64,000 bases of DNA from Nitrosopumilaceae archaeon (GTDB lineage Archaea > Thermoproteota > Nitrososphaeria > Nitrososphaerales > Nitrosopumilaceae): the NCBI GenBank assembly GCA_024644385.1, contig JAHELB010000001.1, positions 39,739 through 103,738 of the forward strand. Direction: 5' to 3'. The notes under the pieces were generated by a model that had not been told where the DNA came from, ran no database searches, and saw nothing but the letters and a program-made list of their open reading frames with translations. Numbering within the stretch: the stretch's first letter is position 1; each line of letters starts with the position of its first letter. Positions 19,448-28,898 of the stretch are shown here, piece after piece. The translations under genes were made by a program, and so were the position numbers.

Positions 19448-19631
19448 TTTTAAATTCACACTTGATACAAATATCAAAAATTTCTCCCTCTAGATGGTCA
19501 AAGTGCGTTTTACAATTTTTACATGTGTGATGAATATCAAAATACCCGTCATCTTCTATCTTTCCCACTCTATTTGATTCAAGATCGTTACATCCACATT
19601 TAATACAGTGACACCCACATTCAATTTTCAT
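19440..19631 (-). CDS. Cys-rich small zinc-ribbon-like protein
   Basis: MKIECGCHCIKCGCND...HHTCKNCKTHFDH...CIKCEF. Confidence 0.7.
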   Translation of the reverse strand: MKIECGCHCIKCGCNDLESNRVGKIEDDGYFDIHHTCKNCKTHFDHLEGEIFDICIKCEFKTN

Positions 19632-19682
19632 TATTCAATACACCAAATAATCTATGTATAGTTCTTGCACATAAAGAAACTG

Positions 19683-19838
19683 TTGAAAAAAAAAAGAGAG
19701 ATACCCTTAGAAATTGATGATCATTTTAAATTATTTGGAAAGGAGCCTTGGGAGGTAGAATTTGGAGAAAAATGCCCTGTTTGTAATGTTAGAATAGATG
19801 AATATGGTTTTTGTTCCTGCGGATCAGGTGGAGATTAA
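19683..19838 (+). CDS. 51-aa zinc-binding-like microprotein
   Basis: Manual translation from TTG: MKKKREIPLEIDDHFKLFGKEPWEVEFGEKCPVCNVRIDEYGFCSCGSGGD*. Confidence 0.6.
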   Translation: MKKKREIPLEIDDHFKLFGKEPWEVEFGEKCPVCNVRIDEYGFCSCGSGGD

Positions 19839-19839
19839 A

Positions 19840-20766
19840 TCATTTTTTTCTTTTAACCAAAATTACACCGATAATTATTATTACAATTAATGCCAATCCA
19901 ATCACTACGAATTCGTATGGAAATTCGCTGTTTTGTGAGTGAATCATTTCAGCGATTTCAGGAGATATTAATCCTGTAATTGAAACTTCTCCCAAACTTT
20001 GAGGCCTAATATTTAACCAAACATGAGTTCCATTACTAAAATATTCTTGAAAAAATATTTTTTCTCCATCTAAAAATATTTGGTATGGCTCTGACAAAAG
20101 AGCTACAGGAATAATCATTGTTACAAATCTGTTTTTGTCTAATACATCAAAATTTAATCCTTCTGAAGCAGGATCAAAAATAATTGGGGTCAATTTAGCC
20201 CATGTTCTAGTTTCAATCAAGAACCCTTTTTCTTGAATTTTTATTTTATCAAATTGTGTTGGTACATCCAAAGAATACTCCAAAATCATTTTACAACCAT
20301 GACATGTAATACCTTTTGCCTCCCCTAAATGTGCCGCTCTCTCATTCACAAAAACAAGGTCTACCCCTTCAGGAAGTAAAAAAATAGTACTTTCAAGATA
20401 AAAAAAGTCCCAAGTCCATACATTATCTTTTAAAAGTAATTGATCCGAGAGATCATATTCTACAATTACAAATTCCTCTGAGGGAAAGATCATTATCGAT
20501 TCGTTTTCATTAAGTGATCCAAAAACCACATCATTTTCATTTTTATCTTTCACAGTAAGATTTGATTTTATTCCATCAATCAAATCTATCTGAGCAGGTA
20601 AAACTTGAGGCTTAATAACATGTTTTACGTGAACATCTCCCGCAGTATCAATTTTTACTTCGATTGATTTTTGTTTTGACCCTTCAGTGGATGTTTGGCC
20701 AAACGCGGTTGGGAAAATTATTAACACTGAAAAAATTATTAAAAAAACAATTGAGTTTATCTTCAT
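19840..20766 (-). CDS. Hypothetical secreted protein, signal peptide and C-terminal TM anchor
   Basis: N-terminal IVFLIIFSVLIIFPTAFGQ; C-terminal FVVIGLALIVIIIIGVILVKRKK. Confidence 0.75.
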   Translation of the reverse strand: MKINSIVFLIIFSVLIIFPTAFGQTSTEGSKQKSIEVKIDTAGDVHVKHVIKPQVLPAQIDLIDGIKSNLTVKDKNENDVVFGSLNENESIMIFPSEEFVIVEYDLSDQLLLKDNVWTWDFFYLESTIFLLPEGVDLVFVNERAAHLGEAKGITCHGCKMILEYSLDVPTQFDKIKIQEKGFLIETRTWAKLTPIIFDPASEGLNFDVLDKNRFVTMIIPVALLSEPYQIFLDGEKIFFQEYFSNGTHVWLNIRPQSLGEVSITGLISPEIAEMIHSQNSEFPYEFVVIGLALIVIIIIGVILVKRKK

Positions 20767-21243
20767 CTATTCCACGGTCACATGAAGCATTTTTGCTTCT
20801 TCCAAAGGACAATCATTTTCATTCCTTTGTAAGTTCACAATTTTATCTGCAACTTCAATCCCATCTATCACTTCACCAAAAACAGTATACTGTTTATCCA
20901 AAAAAGTGCTATCTGAAGTAACAATAAAAAATTGCGAACCAGCACTATCCGGATCTTGCGATCTAGCCATTGAGACTATTCCTCGTAAGTGAGATCTCGA
21001 ATTGAATTCAGCCTTTATAGAATATCCAGGACCTCCAGTCCCCCAAGAATTTTTATCTCCACCTTTAGTATTAGGGTCTCCGCCTTGAATCATAAAGCCT
21101 GGAATAACCCTATGGAAAAGAGTACCGTCGTAAAATCCATCCTTGACTAATTTTTCAAAATTCCTAACCGTCTCAGGAGCCAAATCCGGGAGCAATTTCA
21201 AGGAAATTTTCCCAAAATTTGTATCAATTATAACGTTACTCAT
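20767..21243 (-). CDS. Cyclophilin-type peptidyl-prolyl cis-trans isomerase
   Basis: LFHRVIPGFMIQGGDPNTKGG; SMARSQDPDSAGSQFFI. Confidence 0.95.
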   Translation of the reverse strand: MSNVIIDTNFGKISLKLLPDLAPETVRNFEKLVKDGFYDGTLFHRVIPGFMIQGGDPNTKGGDKNSWGTGGPGYSIKAEFNSRSHLRGIVSMARSQDPDSAGSQFFIVTSDSTFLDKQYTVFGEVIDGIEVADKIVNLQRNENDCPLEEAKMLHVTVE

Positions 21244-21500
21244 TAGAGAGAACTTTATTTATCACACCTTAAGAGTCTTTTTGTGGGGAAATTTTAAAAA
21301 TTATCAAAGATGATTATTTTAAAATGAAAATTTTTCAAATGTTAATCCGTAATTCGTTAAAAAAATTATAGTTTTTATTTTAGATAGGACTAGAATAAAA
21401 AATTTGTTAAAATAATAAATTGTAAAATTTAGATTTAAAACAAAATAAACCAATTTCAAAAAGTTATAGTGTTATATAGAACAAATAAAATAAAAATTCG

Positions 21501-21719
21501 TTGAATCGTACAAATCAGAGCACGATCATTAAAGAAGCGATTAATTCTTATCTAGACAAAGGGGTAACAGACAAACAAGATATCTATTCCAAAGTTGTAG
21601 ATGAACTAGGAGTTCCCCGACCAACCGTTAGAAGAGTTGCAAGAGATCTCCGAACTGAATTATTACAAAAAATTCAGATCTTACAATCTGATATGCCTAA
21701 GACTACTGAAGACGAATAA
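21501..21719 (+). CDS. Small helix-turn-helix-like protein
   Basis: DIYSKVVDELGVPRPTVRRVARDLRTEL. Confidence 0.65.
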   Translation: MNRTNQSTIIKEAINSYLDKGVTDKQDIYSKVVDELGVPRPTVRRVARDLRTELLQKIQILQSDMPKTTEDE

Positions 21720-21804
21720 ATTCGGCTCTTTTTTCTTTTTAATTAAAACCACCTAGTGAATTCTAGCATTACTGTTATAAACAATGAAATTTTTTTACTA
21801 AATA

Positions 21805-22281
21805 ATGGGCTATCTAGGGAACCATTTAGCTACAGTAGTGACAGGAGTTTTTGCTGCTGTTCTTACAGGTTTATGGCCAATCTTTGTTGAATTTGCGCCG
21901 ATCCTTGATTTTATATTCCTAATGGCGGTTCCAATAACCTGGTTCCTAACTCTCATGTGTTGGCTTTCTCAAAAGAGCACTGATTATGCACATAAAAATT
22001 CATCTTATAGCGTTCATGAAAAAAAAAGCTTGAGTAACCAACCCCAAATTGCTCAAGTATACACTGCTGATGGAAAACAAGCAAGCCAAAATGAAATTAA
22101 AGAAGCAAAAACAGAATTAATTGAAGACCTAAATTTTTTAAAAGAAACTGTAAAAATTAAAGATGATGAAATCGAAAGACTGAATCAGGAAATTTCTAAT
22201 TTACAAACATTGGTCCAAATTGAATCTTTAAAAACTGAACTTGCAAATCTAAAGATTTTAGCATCTAAATCAAAAAAATAG
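21805..22281 (+). CDS. Hypothetical membrane protein with C-terminal coiled coil
   Basis: N-terminal hydrophobic segments, then KETVKIKDDEIERLNQEISNLQTLVQ. Confidence 0.7.
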   Translation: MGYLGNHLATVVTGVFAAVLTGLWPIFVEFAPILDFIFLMAVPITWFLTLMCWLSQKSTDYAHKNSSYSVHEKKSLSNQPQIAQVYTADGKQASQNEIKEAKTELIEDLNFLKETVKIKDDEIERLNQEISNLQTLVQIESLKTELANLKILASKSKK

Positions 22282-22282
22282 T

Positions 22283-22396
22283 CTAATCCATGCAATGACA
22301 GCAAGACATCCCATGATTTTCTTTACACCCAGGACAACTTACAGCACCACCAAAGTGGCATTTACATGGACATATTTCAGTTAATTCTTCTTTCAA
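22283..22396 (-). CDS. 37-aa Cys-rich microprotein
   Basis: Manual translation from TTG: MKEELTEICPCKCHFGGAVSCPGCKENHGMSCCHCMD*; 8 Cys and 3 His in 37 aa. Confidence 0.5.
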   Translation of the reverse strand: MKEELTEICPCKCHFGGAVSCPGCKENHGMSCCHCMD

Positions 22397-22724
22397 ATTC
22401 TTTCACATTCTTTCTATAACCAATTAATATTTTATTCTTAAACTCTTTGTGACTAAAATTAAACAATATTAAATTTAACTGCGAGTTTTACAAATGGTAA
22501 TAAAAGTATTTTTTAATAGGTCTGTCTTTAACATATTTTTTGAATTGTTTACTTTAAAAATAATGATTTTAATTTGTAACAACTGTGAAAATTTTCAAGG
22601 ATGTAATTTTTGAATAAATCATTCTCTTAAACAGAATTTCGACATTCTAAAAAACAAATTATTAATTTTAGATTTATAAATATTTTAAAATTATTTTTAA
22701 AAATGAAAAGAAAATTTCTTAAAT

Positions 22725-23252
22725 TCACTCTCGAAATTTGGAGGCCATTTTTAAGGTTCCCTCTACCATTTCTTCTAATCTTTCTTTCGCAGAATCATTC
22801 AATTGTTTTTTATTGGAAATTTCATCCACAGTCAAAAATACTGCCTTGGGGTTTGCCACCACTCGAAAATATGTTAATAATTGAGTAATTAAAGTCTGTA
22901 CGTCTATAAAGCCAATAGTCCCTGCAGCCATAATGACCGTACCTGCAATCTTTCCCCCGGTTTTTTTATAATTAACATATTCAAACAAATTTTTTAAGGC
23001 TGAACTAAAAAAGGAATTGTAAATAGGAGAGCCTATCAACCACACATCTGCATCGATAATGTCATTGGTAGCATTTTTTGTAGCTTCATTATAGTTTTCT
23101 TCCGGACCTCGATAACATTCGATTTGTCCTCCTGAAAGATCAATGAATTTAACATCTACCTTTTTAGTTTTGGTAAATTCATAGACATATTTCATGGCAA
23201 TCTGAGTGTTTGCATTTTTTCTTGGGCTCGCTGAGATTACTACGACTTTCAT
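22725..23252 (-). CDS. NADPH-dependent FMN reductase / flavodoxin-fold protein
   Basis: VVVISASPRKNANTQIAMKY; DVWLIGSPIYNSFFSSALKNLFEYV. Confidence 0.85.
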   Translation of the reverse strand: MKVVVISASPRKNANTQIAMKYVYEFTKTKKVDVKFIDLSGGQIECYRGPEENYNEATKNATNDIIDADVWLIGSPIYNSFFSSALKNLFEYVNYKKTGGKIAGTVIMAAGTIGFIDVQTLITQLLTYFRVVANPKAVFLTVDEISNKKQLNDSAKERLEEMVEGTLKMASKFRE

Positions 23253-23310
23253 AATTTTCCTAATTTTCTTTCTATTTAAATCGCCATAATAATTTTTTAA
23301 TTTTTAAAAC

Positions 23311-23402
23311 GGGCTTGGAGGGCTTCGATCCCTCGACCTGTAACTTAGGAGGCTACCACGCTATCCATGTTTCGCGTCAAATTGACTCTGCGCCACAAGC
23401 CC
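23311..23402 (-). tRNA. tRNA-Arg (CCT), 92 nt with enlarged 28-nt D-loop (probable intron/insertion)
   Basis: Acceptor GGGCTTG/CAAGCCC; anticodon arm GTAGC-CTCCTAA-GTTAC; T arm GAGGG-ATCGAAG-CCCTC; D stem GCGC/GCGT. Confidence 0.85.
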
Positions 23403-23426
23403 AGCCAAAAAAATACTTGTAAATAT

Positions 23427-24161
23427 TTAAGCGTAATCGAGATTAGTTTTGATAATATCCTGAATGTTTTTCCAATTTAGATTTTTTTTATCATCCCATT
23501 TTTCAAAATAAATTACATCCTTTAATCCAAGTCTTGGTAACCAACCTGCAGTTTCAAGATCTGGTTTTGGTTCAAACTGGTCAACATACCCTAGACACAA
23601 ATATGCAACTGGAACTATGTGATTCGGTAGATCAAGAACATCTTTTAGAACATCATTTGAAAGGATACTCACCCAACCAACTCCAACACCTTCAGTCCTT
23701 GCTGCAAGCCAAAGATTTTGAATAGCACAGCAAACACTATACAATCCAGCCTCAGGGATAGTTGATCTTCCAATCACAAAGGGACCAAATTTTGATGGAT
23801 CATAGGTTACACAAAGGTTTACAGGAGATTCTAAAATTCCCTCCAGTTTAAATGAAAGATATTTTGATTTTTTGGGTTCTTCGATTAATCGAGAAGAATT
23901 TTCTTTTTCTAATTCAAAAGAATTTTTGATCTTTCTTTTTGTTTGGGGATCTTTAATTAAAATAAAATTCCAAGGCTGAGAAAAACCTACAGATGGTGCA
24001 TGGTGTCCAGCATTTAGGATTTTTGATAAAATTTCTTCTTCTATTGATCGAGATGAAAAATGTGATCGAACATCCCTTCTTGAATGAATTGCCTTGTATA
24101 ACCCATTTTTCTCTTCATCTGTAAATTCCTTAGTCATCGTTCCTATTATTTCACCTTTCAT
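23427..24161 (-). CDS. bluB: 5,6-dimethylbenzimidazole synthase-like (nitroreductase family)
   Basis: HSRRDVRSHFSSR; APSVGFSQPWNFILI; SVCCAIQNLWLAARTEGVGVGWVSI. Confidence 0.85.
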   Translation of the reverse strand: MKGEIIGTMTKEFTDEEKNGLYKAIHSRRDVRSHFSSRSIEEEILSKILNAGHHAPSVGFSQPWNFILIKDPQTKRKIKNSFELEKENSSRLIEEPKKSKYLSFKLEGILESPVNLCVTYDPSKFGPFVIGRSTIPEAGLYSVCCAIQNLWLAARTEGVGVGWVSILSNDVLKDVLDLPNHIVPVAYLCLGYVDQFEPKPDLETAGWLPRLGLKDVIYFEKWDDKKNLNWKNIQDIIKTNLDYA

Positions 24162-24205
24162 TTGTTAAACGTTAATAATGTCTGCAACAAGTCTTGTTTT
24201 TCATT

Positions 24206-24279
24206 GGGCCGGTAGTCTAGCTGGTTAGGATACCGCCTCGACACGGCGGTGATCGTGAGTTCGAATCTCACTCGGCCCA
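24206..24279 (+). tRNA. tRNA-Val (GAC)
   Basis: Acceptor GGGCCGG/TCGGCCC; D stem GTCT/GGAT; anticodon arm CCGCC-TCGACAC-GGCGG; T arm GTGAG-TTCGAAT-CTCAC. Confidence 0.9.
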
Positions 24280-24285
24280 CTTTTT

Positions 24286-24780
24286 TCATATGGAACTATT
24301 GAATTCCTTTTCAATTGTACTCCAGGCACTTTCTGTCGTTATAACACCTTCAGCTCTAAAACTTTGAATTTTATCAACTAAAATTGCTTGATATATTTCA
24401 CTATTTACTTCTGACATGTTTATTTCAAATATATTTTTCAATGGAATTTCTGCTCCAGAACTAAAAATTGCCCTACCAGGCATTGCAATATCTGCAGTTG
24501 AATATTGTCCAGAACCTAACAATTCCTCATCTGCAAATAATTGATATCCAATCAATGGAACGGTAAAAGTTTTCTCACTTGGATTTTTAACTAAAAATGT
24601 TACACTCAATTTTGCTGAATTTTCTACCTTGTTTACGCTAATAACTTCTACATCTTTTAATTCAATTTCAACTTGTTCTAAATCTGGATTATCAAGACTA
24701 GCAAACCAGATAATTCCCACCAATAGCCCTACCAGTGCTACAATTGCTGCATAAACTAAAAGTTTACTTTGAAGAGCCAA
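24286..24780 (-). CDS. Membrane-anchored LEA-like domain protein
   Basis: N-terminal TM, then VEIELKDVEVISVNKVENSAKLSVTFLVKNPSEKTFTVPL. Confidence 0.7.
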   Translation of the reverse strand: MALQSKLLVYAAIVALVGLLVGIIWFASLDNPDLEQVEIELKDVEVISVNKVENSAKLSVTFLVKNPSEKTFTVPLIGYQLFADEELLGSGQYSTADIAMPGRAIFSSGAEIPLKNIFEINMSEVNSEIYQAILVDKIQSFRAEGVITTESAWSTIEKEFNSSI

Positions 24781-24862
24781 ACCAACGATTGCACCTTCTT
24801 ATCAACTAAAAAAGGTTGTCTAGATCCAAATACATAATATTTGATTTAACCTTCAAAATTTT

Positions 24863-25357
24863 GTGGCCATAGAACATGCAATTCTCACATGGATTCATCT
24901 TGTTTCAGCTTCAATATGGGTCGGAGGATCTATTTTCATTGGAATTGTTTTTTCGCCAATACTAAAAACTGTTGCAACTTCTGTGGAAGAGCGGATGAAA
25001 ATAATGATTAAGGTTGGTAAAAGATTCAATAAAATTGCTGTCCCATCATTAATTATTCTAATGATTACAGGATTGTATAATTCACATTTACTTTTAAGTA
25101 AACCTGACTTGTTAATGGCAACAAGTTATGGCATCTTCCTTACAATAAAGATCATTTTAGTATTTGCTTTAATCATCACCTATGCCATCCATGTTAGGGT
25201 AATCCGAAAAGAAGTGGAAGATCAAATCATGTCAAAACAAATGCCAGTAAACCAAATTAAAAAATTAAGAAAAAAAATTATAATTTTAGGGGAGGTTACC
25301 GTCGTTTTATCTATTACAATTTTATTCTTTGCAGCTTTACTTGATGTGGGGGTATGA
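24863..25357 (+). CDS. CopD-like/DUF2269-like integral membrane protein
   Basis: TWIHLVSASIWVGGSIFIGIVFSPIL with several TM helices. Confidence 0.75.
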   Translation: MAIEHAILTWIHLVSASIWVGGSIFIGIVFSPILKTVATSVEERMKIMIKVGKRFNKIAVPSLIILMITGLYNSHLLLSKPDLLMATSYGIFLTIKIILVFALIITYAIHVRVIRKEVEDQIMSKQMPVNQIKKLRKKIIILGEVTVVLSITILFFAALLDVGV

Positions 25358-26365
25358 AATCCCCTCGATTCTTATTTCAAAACCATCTTTTAATTTTCCA
25401 ATTCCGTATTTACAACCAGTGATTTCGGAGGCAACAAATAGATTTGTTTCCAAATGCTTTGAAATTTTATTGACTTGAAATATTGTAATACCATGTGCAA
25501 GACTTGCTGGCAAAACGAGCATGTCAGCTAGGTGATCATCAACACTATGTGAGTTTTCAATAAATTGATTTAAATTTAAATCAAATTGTTTTGTTTTAAT
25601 ATTAAATATAGAATCAATTCCAATAATCGAACCCTTATCTATATTATTAATTAAAAGAGAGGAACCTGAATCAAGAGCTGTGTCTTCCTTTAATATGATT
25701 TCAATTTTAAAATCATTTTCGATTAATTTTTTTTCAATTAATTTAATTTGATTAGTTATTAACTTAGAAGGCAATTTAGAAAAAATACATTTCAATCCAG
25801 CATTTTTTACCGTTCGTTTATTTAGAATAATTGAATTAATTTTTTCAGATGGAAAAACTTTCAATTCAACTATTCCACCACCTTTAGGATAAAAACCCCT
25901 TTTGATAATTTTGATTGAACAGTTAATTCCCATTCGTGAATATGCCTCTCGTAAAACAATTTGAGTATAATCTATTGTAGGACTCCAAAGAACATTTGTC
26001 CCACCTGTAATTGTAAGTTTTAATTTTCTTTTACAAATTGCTATTAAAGGAATTAAAACTTGAAATATTAAGGAAATACTTCCAGCTGTTCCTACATTTT
26101 CTTTAAGGTCAAAACTTTGTACTTTGCCAGGAATAAATGTTAAACTTGTATCTCCGATTTTTACCTTATCAAAATTTGCATTACAAATTTTTTTTAGAAT
26201 ATTTAGAGCTGTTAGATGTTGAGGTTTTAGCCCAGGATTTTTTCTGTTTTTCCTAATATTTTCCACGATTATAGGTTGATTCATTATACAAGAAAGTGTG
26301 ATTGCAGTCCGAAGGATTTGGCCTCCACCTTCTCCAAAAGATCCATCTATTTTTAGAAATTTCAT
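25337..26365 (-). CDS. rtcA: RNA 3'-terminal phosphate cyclase
   Basis: LKIDGSFGEGGGQILRTAITLS; KNPGLKPQHLTAL; MLVLPASLAHG. Confidence 0.92.
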   Translation of the reverse strand: MKFLKIDGSFGEGGGQILRTAITLSCIMNQPIIVENIRKNRKNPGLKPQHLTALNILKKICNANFDKVKIGDTSLTFIPGKVQSFDLKENVGTAGSISLIFQVLIPLIAICKRKLKLTITGGTNVLWSPTIDYTQIVLREAYSRMGINCSIKIIKRGFYPKGGGIVELKVFPSEKINSIILNKRTVKNAGLKCIFSKLPSKLITNQIKLIEKKLIENDFKIEIILKEDTALDSGSSLLINNIDKGSIIGIDSIFNIKTKQFDLNLNQFIENSHSVDDHLADMLVLPASLAHGITIFQVNKISKHLETNLFVASEITGCKYGIGKLKDGFEIRIEGISYPHIK

Positions 26366-26425
26366 GTTATTGGTCCTTATTTGGTTAATGATAGTTTTTT
26401 AAAAAAGAATTTTCTAATCTTTTTT

Positions 26426-26920
26426 ATGAAAGGTCTTTTAATTGGAAGATTCCAACCATTTCATCTAGGACATCTGGAGGCTTTACAGTTTGCTTTATCA
26501 AAAGTGGATAAATTATTTGTAGGCCTTGGTAGCTCAAATAAACCCCTAGGAGAAGAAAATCCATTTTCTGCAGAGGAAAGAGAAAAAATGATAATTTCTT
26601 CTATTGATGCAACTATTAGAAATAAAATTGAGATTTATTTTATTCCCGATTTTGATGATCATCAGAAATGGGTAAAGCATATTGAAACCATAATTCCAAA
26701 ATTTGAAATTGTTTTTACTAATGATGAAATGACCCAATTTCTTTTTTCCAAAAAAGGGATTAAAGTTGTTACCATCCCATTTACTAAAAGAGACATTTTA
26801 TCTGGAACAAATATTCGTGGTCTGATTCTAAGCGATCAACCATGGGAAGATTTAGTCCCAGATGGTACCAAAAATTTTTTGAATGAAACTAATGCCAAAC
26901 ACCGACTAAAAAATCTCTAA
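26426..26920 (+). CDS. Nicotinamide-nucleotide adenylyltransferase (archaeal)
   Basis: MKGLLIGRFQPFHLGHLEALQFAL; SGTNIRGLI; start chosen downstream of track start 26381. Confidence 0.88.
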   Translation: MKGLLIGRFQPFHLGHLEALQFALSKVDKLFVGLGSSNKPLGEENPFSAEEREKMIISSIDATIRNKIEIYFIPDFDDHQKWVKHIETIIPKFEIVFTNDEMTQFLFSKKGIKVVTIPFTKRDILSGTNIRGLILSDQPWEDLVPDGTKNFLNETNAKHRLKNL

Positions 26921-26961
26921 TTATAAATAAAGCCCAGCTGGTGGTTCAATGGAGATAATAT

Positions 26962-28107
26962 TTGGAATATTTATCGATGCTTCCTGGTCCCACAAATGTT
27001 CCCAACAGAGTTATGCGGGCAATGTTAGCTCCTATTATCAACCATCGAAGTGATGACTTTGTTGAATTATACACCGATGTCGTTGATAAAACACAACAAG
27101 TTTTTCAAACCCAAAATGATATTGTAGCTCTTTCTGCCTCTGGAACTGGTGCAGTTGAAGCTGGAGTAATTAATTTAATTAAAAAAGATGATAAAGTAAT
27201 AATTCCTGTAAACGGTGAATTCAGTAACAGACTCTCACAATTAATTGCTGGCCAAGGAGCAAATGTAATTAAACTTGAAACTCCACCAGGACAAAATGCC
27301 ACCTATGATCAGGTAAAAGAAGCGTTTGATAATAATAAAGATGTCAAGGCATTTTATGTTGTTCATAATGAAACTTCTACAGGGACAATGGTAAATTATC
27401 TTGATAGGATATCAGATTTAACGTCCCGGAATGATGCATTTTACGTAGTTGATTCAGTTTCTTTATTGGGTGGTGTTGCACTTCCTGTTGATAAATGGAA
27501 CATTGATGTTTGTATGACAGGTGCCCAAAAGGCACTTGCTGCTCCACCTGGAATTTCTCCCATATCTGTTAGTGCGAAAGCAAAAAAATACATGATTGAA
27601 AATCCACCATCTACAATGTACTTTAACTTAGCAAGATACTTCCATTATTATGAAGAGTCAAAACATACGCCGTTCACTCCTGCCCTACCCTTACTATATG
27701 CATACAGAGAAGCCTTGACAATAATGTTAGAAGAAGGATTAGAATCAGTATACAAACGTCACAAAGTTTGCTCTGATGCTCTTTATTCTGGACTCAGTGC
27801 AATCGGACTTACACCCTTTGCTAAAGAAGAAGATCGTTCCATCTCTATTGTTGCACTAAACTATTTGGAGGGTCTACAAGATAAAACATTTAGGGACACA
27901 CTAGCTCAAAAATTCAAGGTATTAGTTGCTGGAGGATTTGGAGATTTGAAAGGTAAAGTATTCAGAGTTGGATGTATGGGTGAAGTTAGTCCTTATCATG
28001 TAATGCGAACAATTTCGGCAATTTCTTCAACACTAGCTATGATGGGATTTGAGACTGATGCTCAAGCAGGTCTCAAAACTGCAGAAGAGAAACTTAAAGA
28101 CCTTTAA
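26962..28107 (+). CDS. Class V aminotransferase (alanine-glyoxylate/serine-pyruvate type)
   Basis: LPGPTNVPNRVMRAMLAPIINHRSDDF; VVDSVSLLGGV; TGAQKALAAPPG. Confidence 0.92.
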   Translation: MEYLSMLPGPTNVPNRVMRAMLAPIINHRSDDFVELYTDVVDKTQQVFQTQNDIVALSASGTGAVEAGVINLIKKDDKVIIPVNGEFSNRLSQLIAGQGANVIKLETPPGQNATYDQVKEAFDNNKDVKAFYVVHNETSTGTMVNYLDRISDLTSRNDAFYVVDSVSLLGGVALPVDKWNIDVCMTGAQKALAAPPGISPISVSAKAKKYMIENPPSTMYFNLARYFHYYEESKHTPFTPALPLLYAYREALTIMLEEGLESVYKRHKVCSDALYSGLSAIGLTPFAKEEDRSISIVALNYLEGLQDKTFRDTLAQKFKVLVAGGFGDLKGKVFRVGCMGEVSPYHVMRTISAISSTLAMMGFETDAQAGLKTAEEKLKDL

Positions 28108-28147
28108 TTCATGTAACTTAATATAAGGAAATTCGAGATCGATCACA

Positions 28148-28897
28148 TTGACTTTCAACAAAGGTTCATTGATTCTTATTGATTACGTTGCCAAAGTTAA
28201 AGACACTGAAGAAGTTTTTGACACAACCTTAGAGGAAGAAGCAAAAAAATATTCTATTCATGAAACTAATGTAAAATACCAACCAAAATTAGTCTCTGTT
28301 GGTGAGGTTTCCTACCCAGTGCTTAAAGGGTTAGATGAAGCCTTAACTAAAACCGCAGTAGGTGACAAACTTACTGTTGAGGTAACACCCGACAAAGGCT
28401 TCGGAGAACGTGATTCCACAAAAGTTAGAATGATCCCCATCAGAAAACTTGGTGAAGATGCAGAAAAGGTTTCAGTAGGAGATACTATTGAAATTGATAA
28501 CAAAAGAGGAATGATACGATTTATCGGTTCTGGGCGAGTTCAAATTGATTATAATCACAGGTATGCAGGAAAAACAATTCTTTATGATGTAAATGTTATA
28601 CAATCACTTGATTCGGATCATGATAAAATTGAGGGCATATTAAAAAACCGACTTCCAGTGGAAAATTCAAAAATTGAATTTTCTATTAAGGAAAAAGAAG
28701 TAAACATTTCCATTCCCGAGGAAATAGTTAGAGCTGAAGGACTTCAGATAATGAAACATTTCATCCAATTAGATATTTTCAAATTTGTACCTTTATTGGA
28801 AAAAACTAACTTTATTGAAACTTATCAAAACAAACAAGCCCAAACAAAGAAATCTGAGACAAAGGAAATCAAAGCTCCTGAACCTAAGGCGACATAA
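28148..28897 (+). CDS. FKBP-type peptidyl-prolyl cis-trans isomerase
   Basis: LKGLDEALTKTAVGDKLTVEVTPDKGFGERD; DYNHRYAGKTILYDV. Confidence 0.9.
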   Translation: MTFNKGSLILIDYVAKVKDTEEVFDTTLEEEAKKYSIHETNVKYQPKLVSVGEVSYPVLKGLDEALTKTAVGDKLTVEVTPDKGFGERDSTKVRMIPIRKLGEDAEKVSVGDTIEIDNKRGMIRFIGSGRVQIDYNHRYAGKTILYDVNVIQSLDSDHDKIEGILKNRLPVENSKIEFSIKEKEVNISIPEEIVRAEGLQIMKHFIQLDIFKFVPLLEKTNFIETYQNKQAQTKKSETKEIKAPEPKAT

Positions 28898-28898
28898 A

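Noticed and set aside
22563-22613. 16-aa + ORF MILICNNCENFQGCNF
   Set aside because: Too short to support; the CxxC may be chance in AT-rich intergenic DNA.
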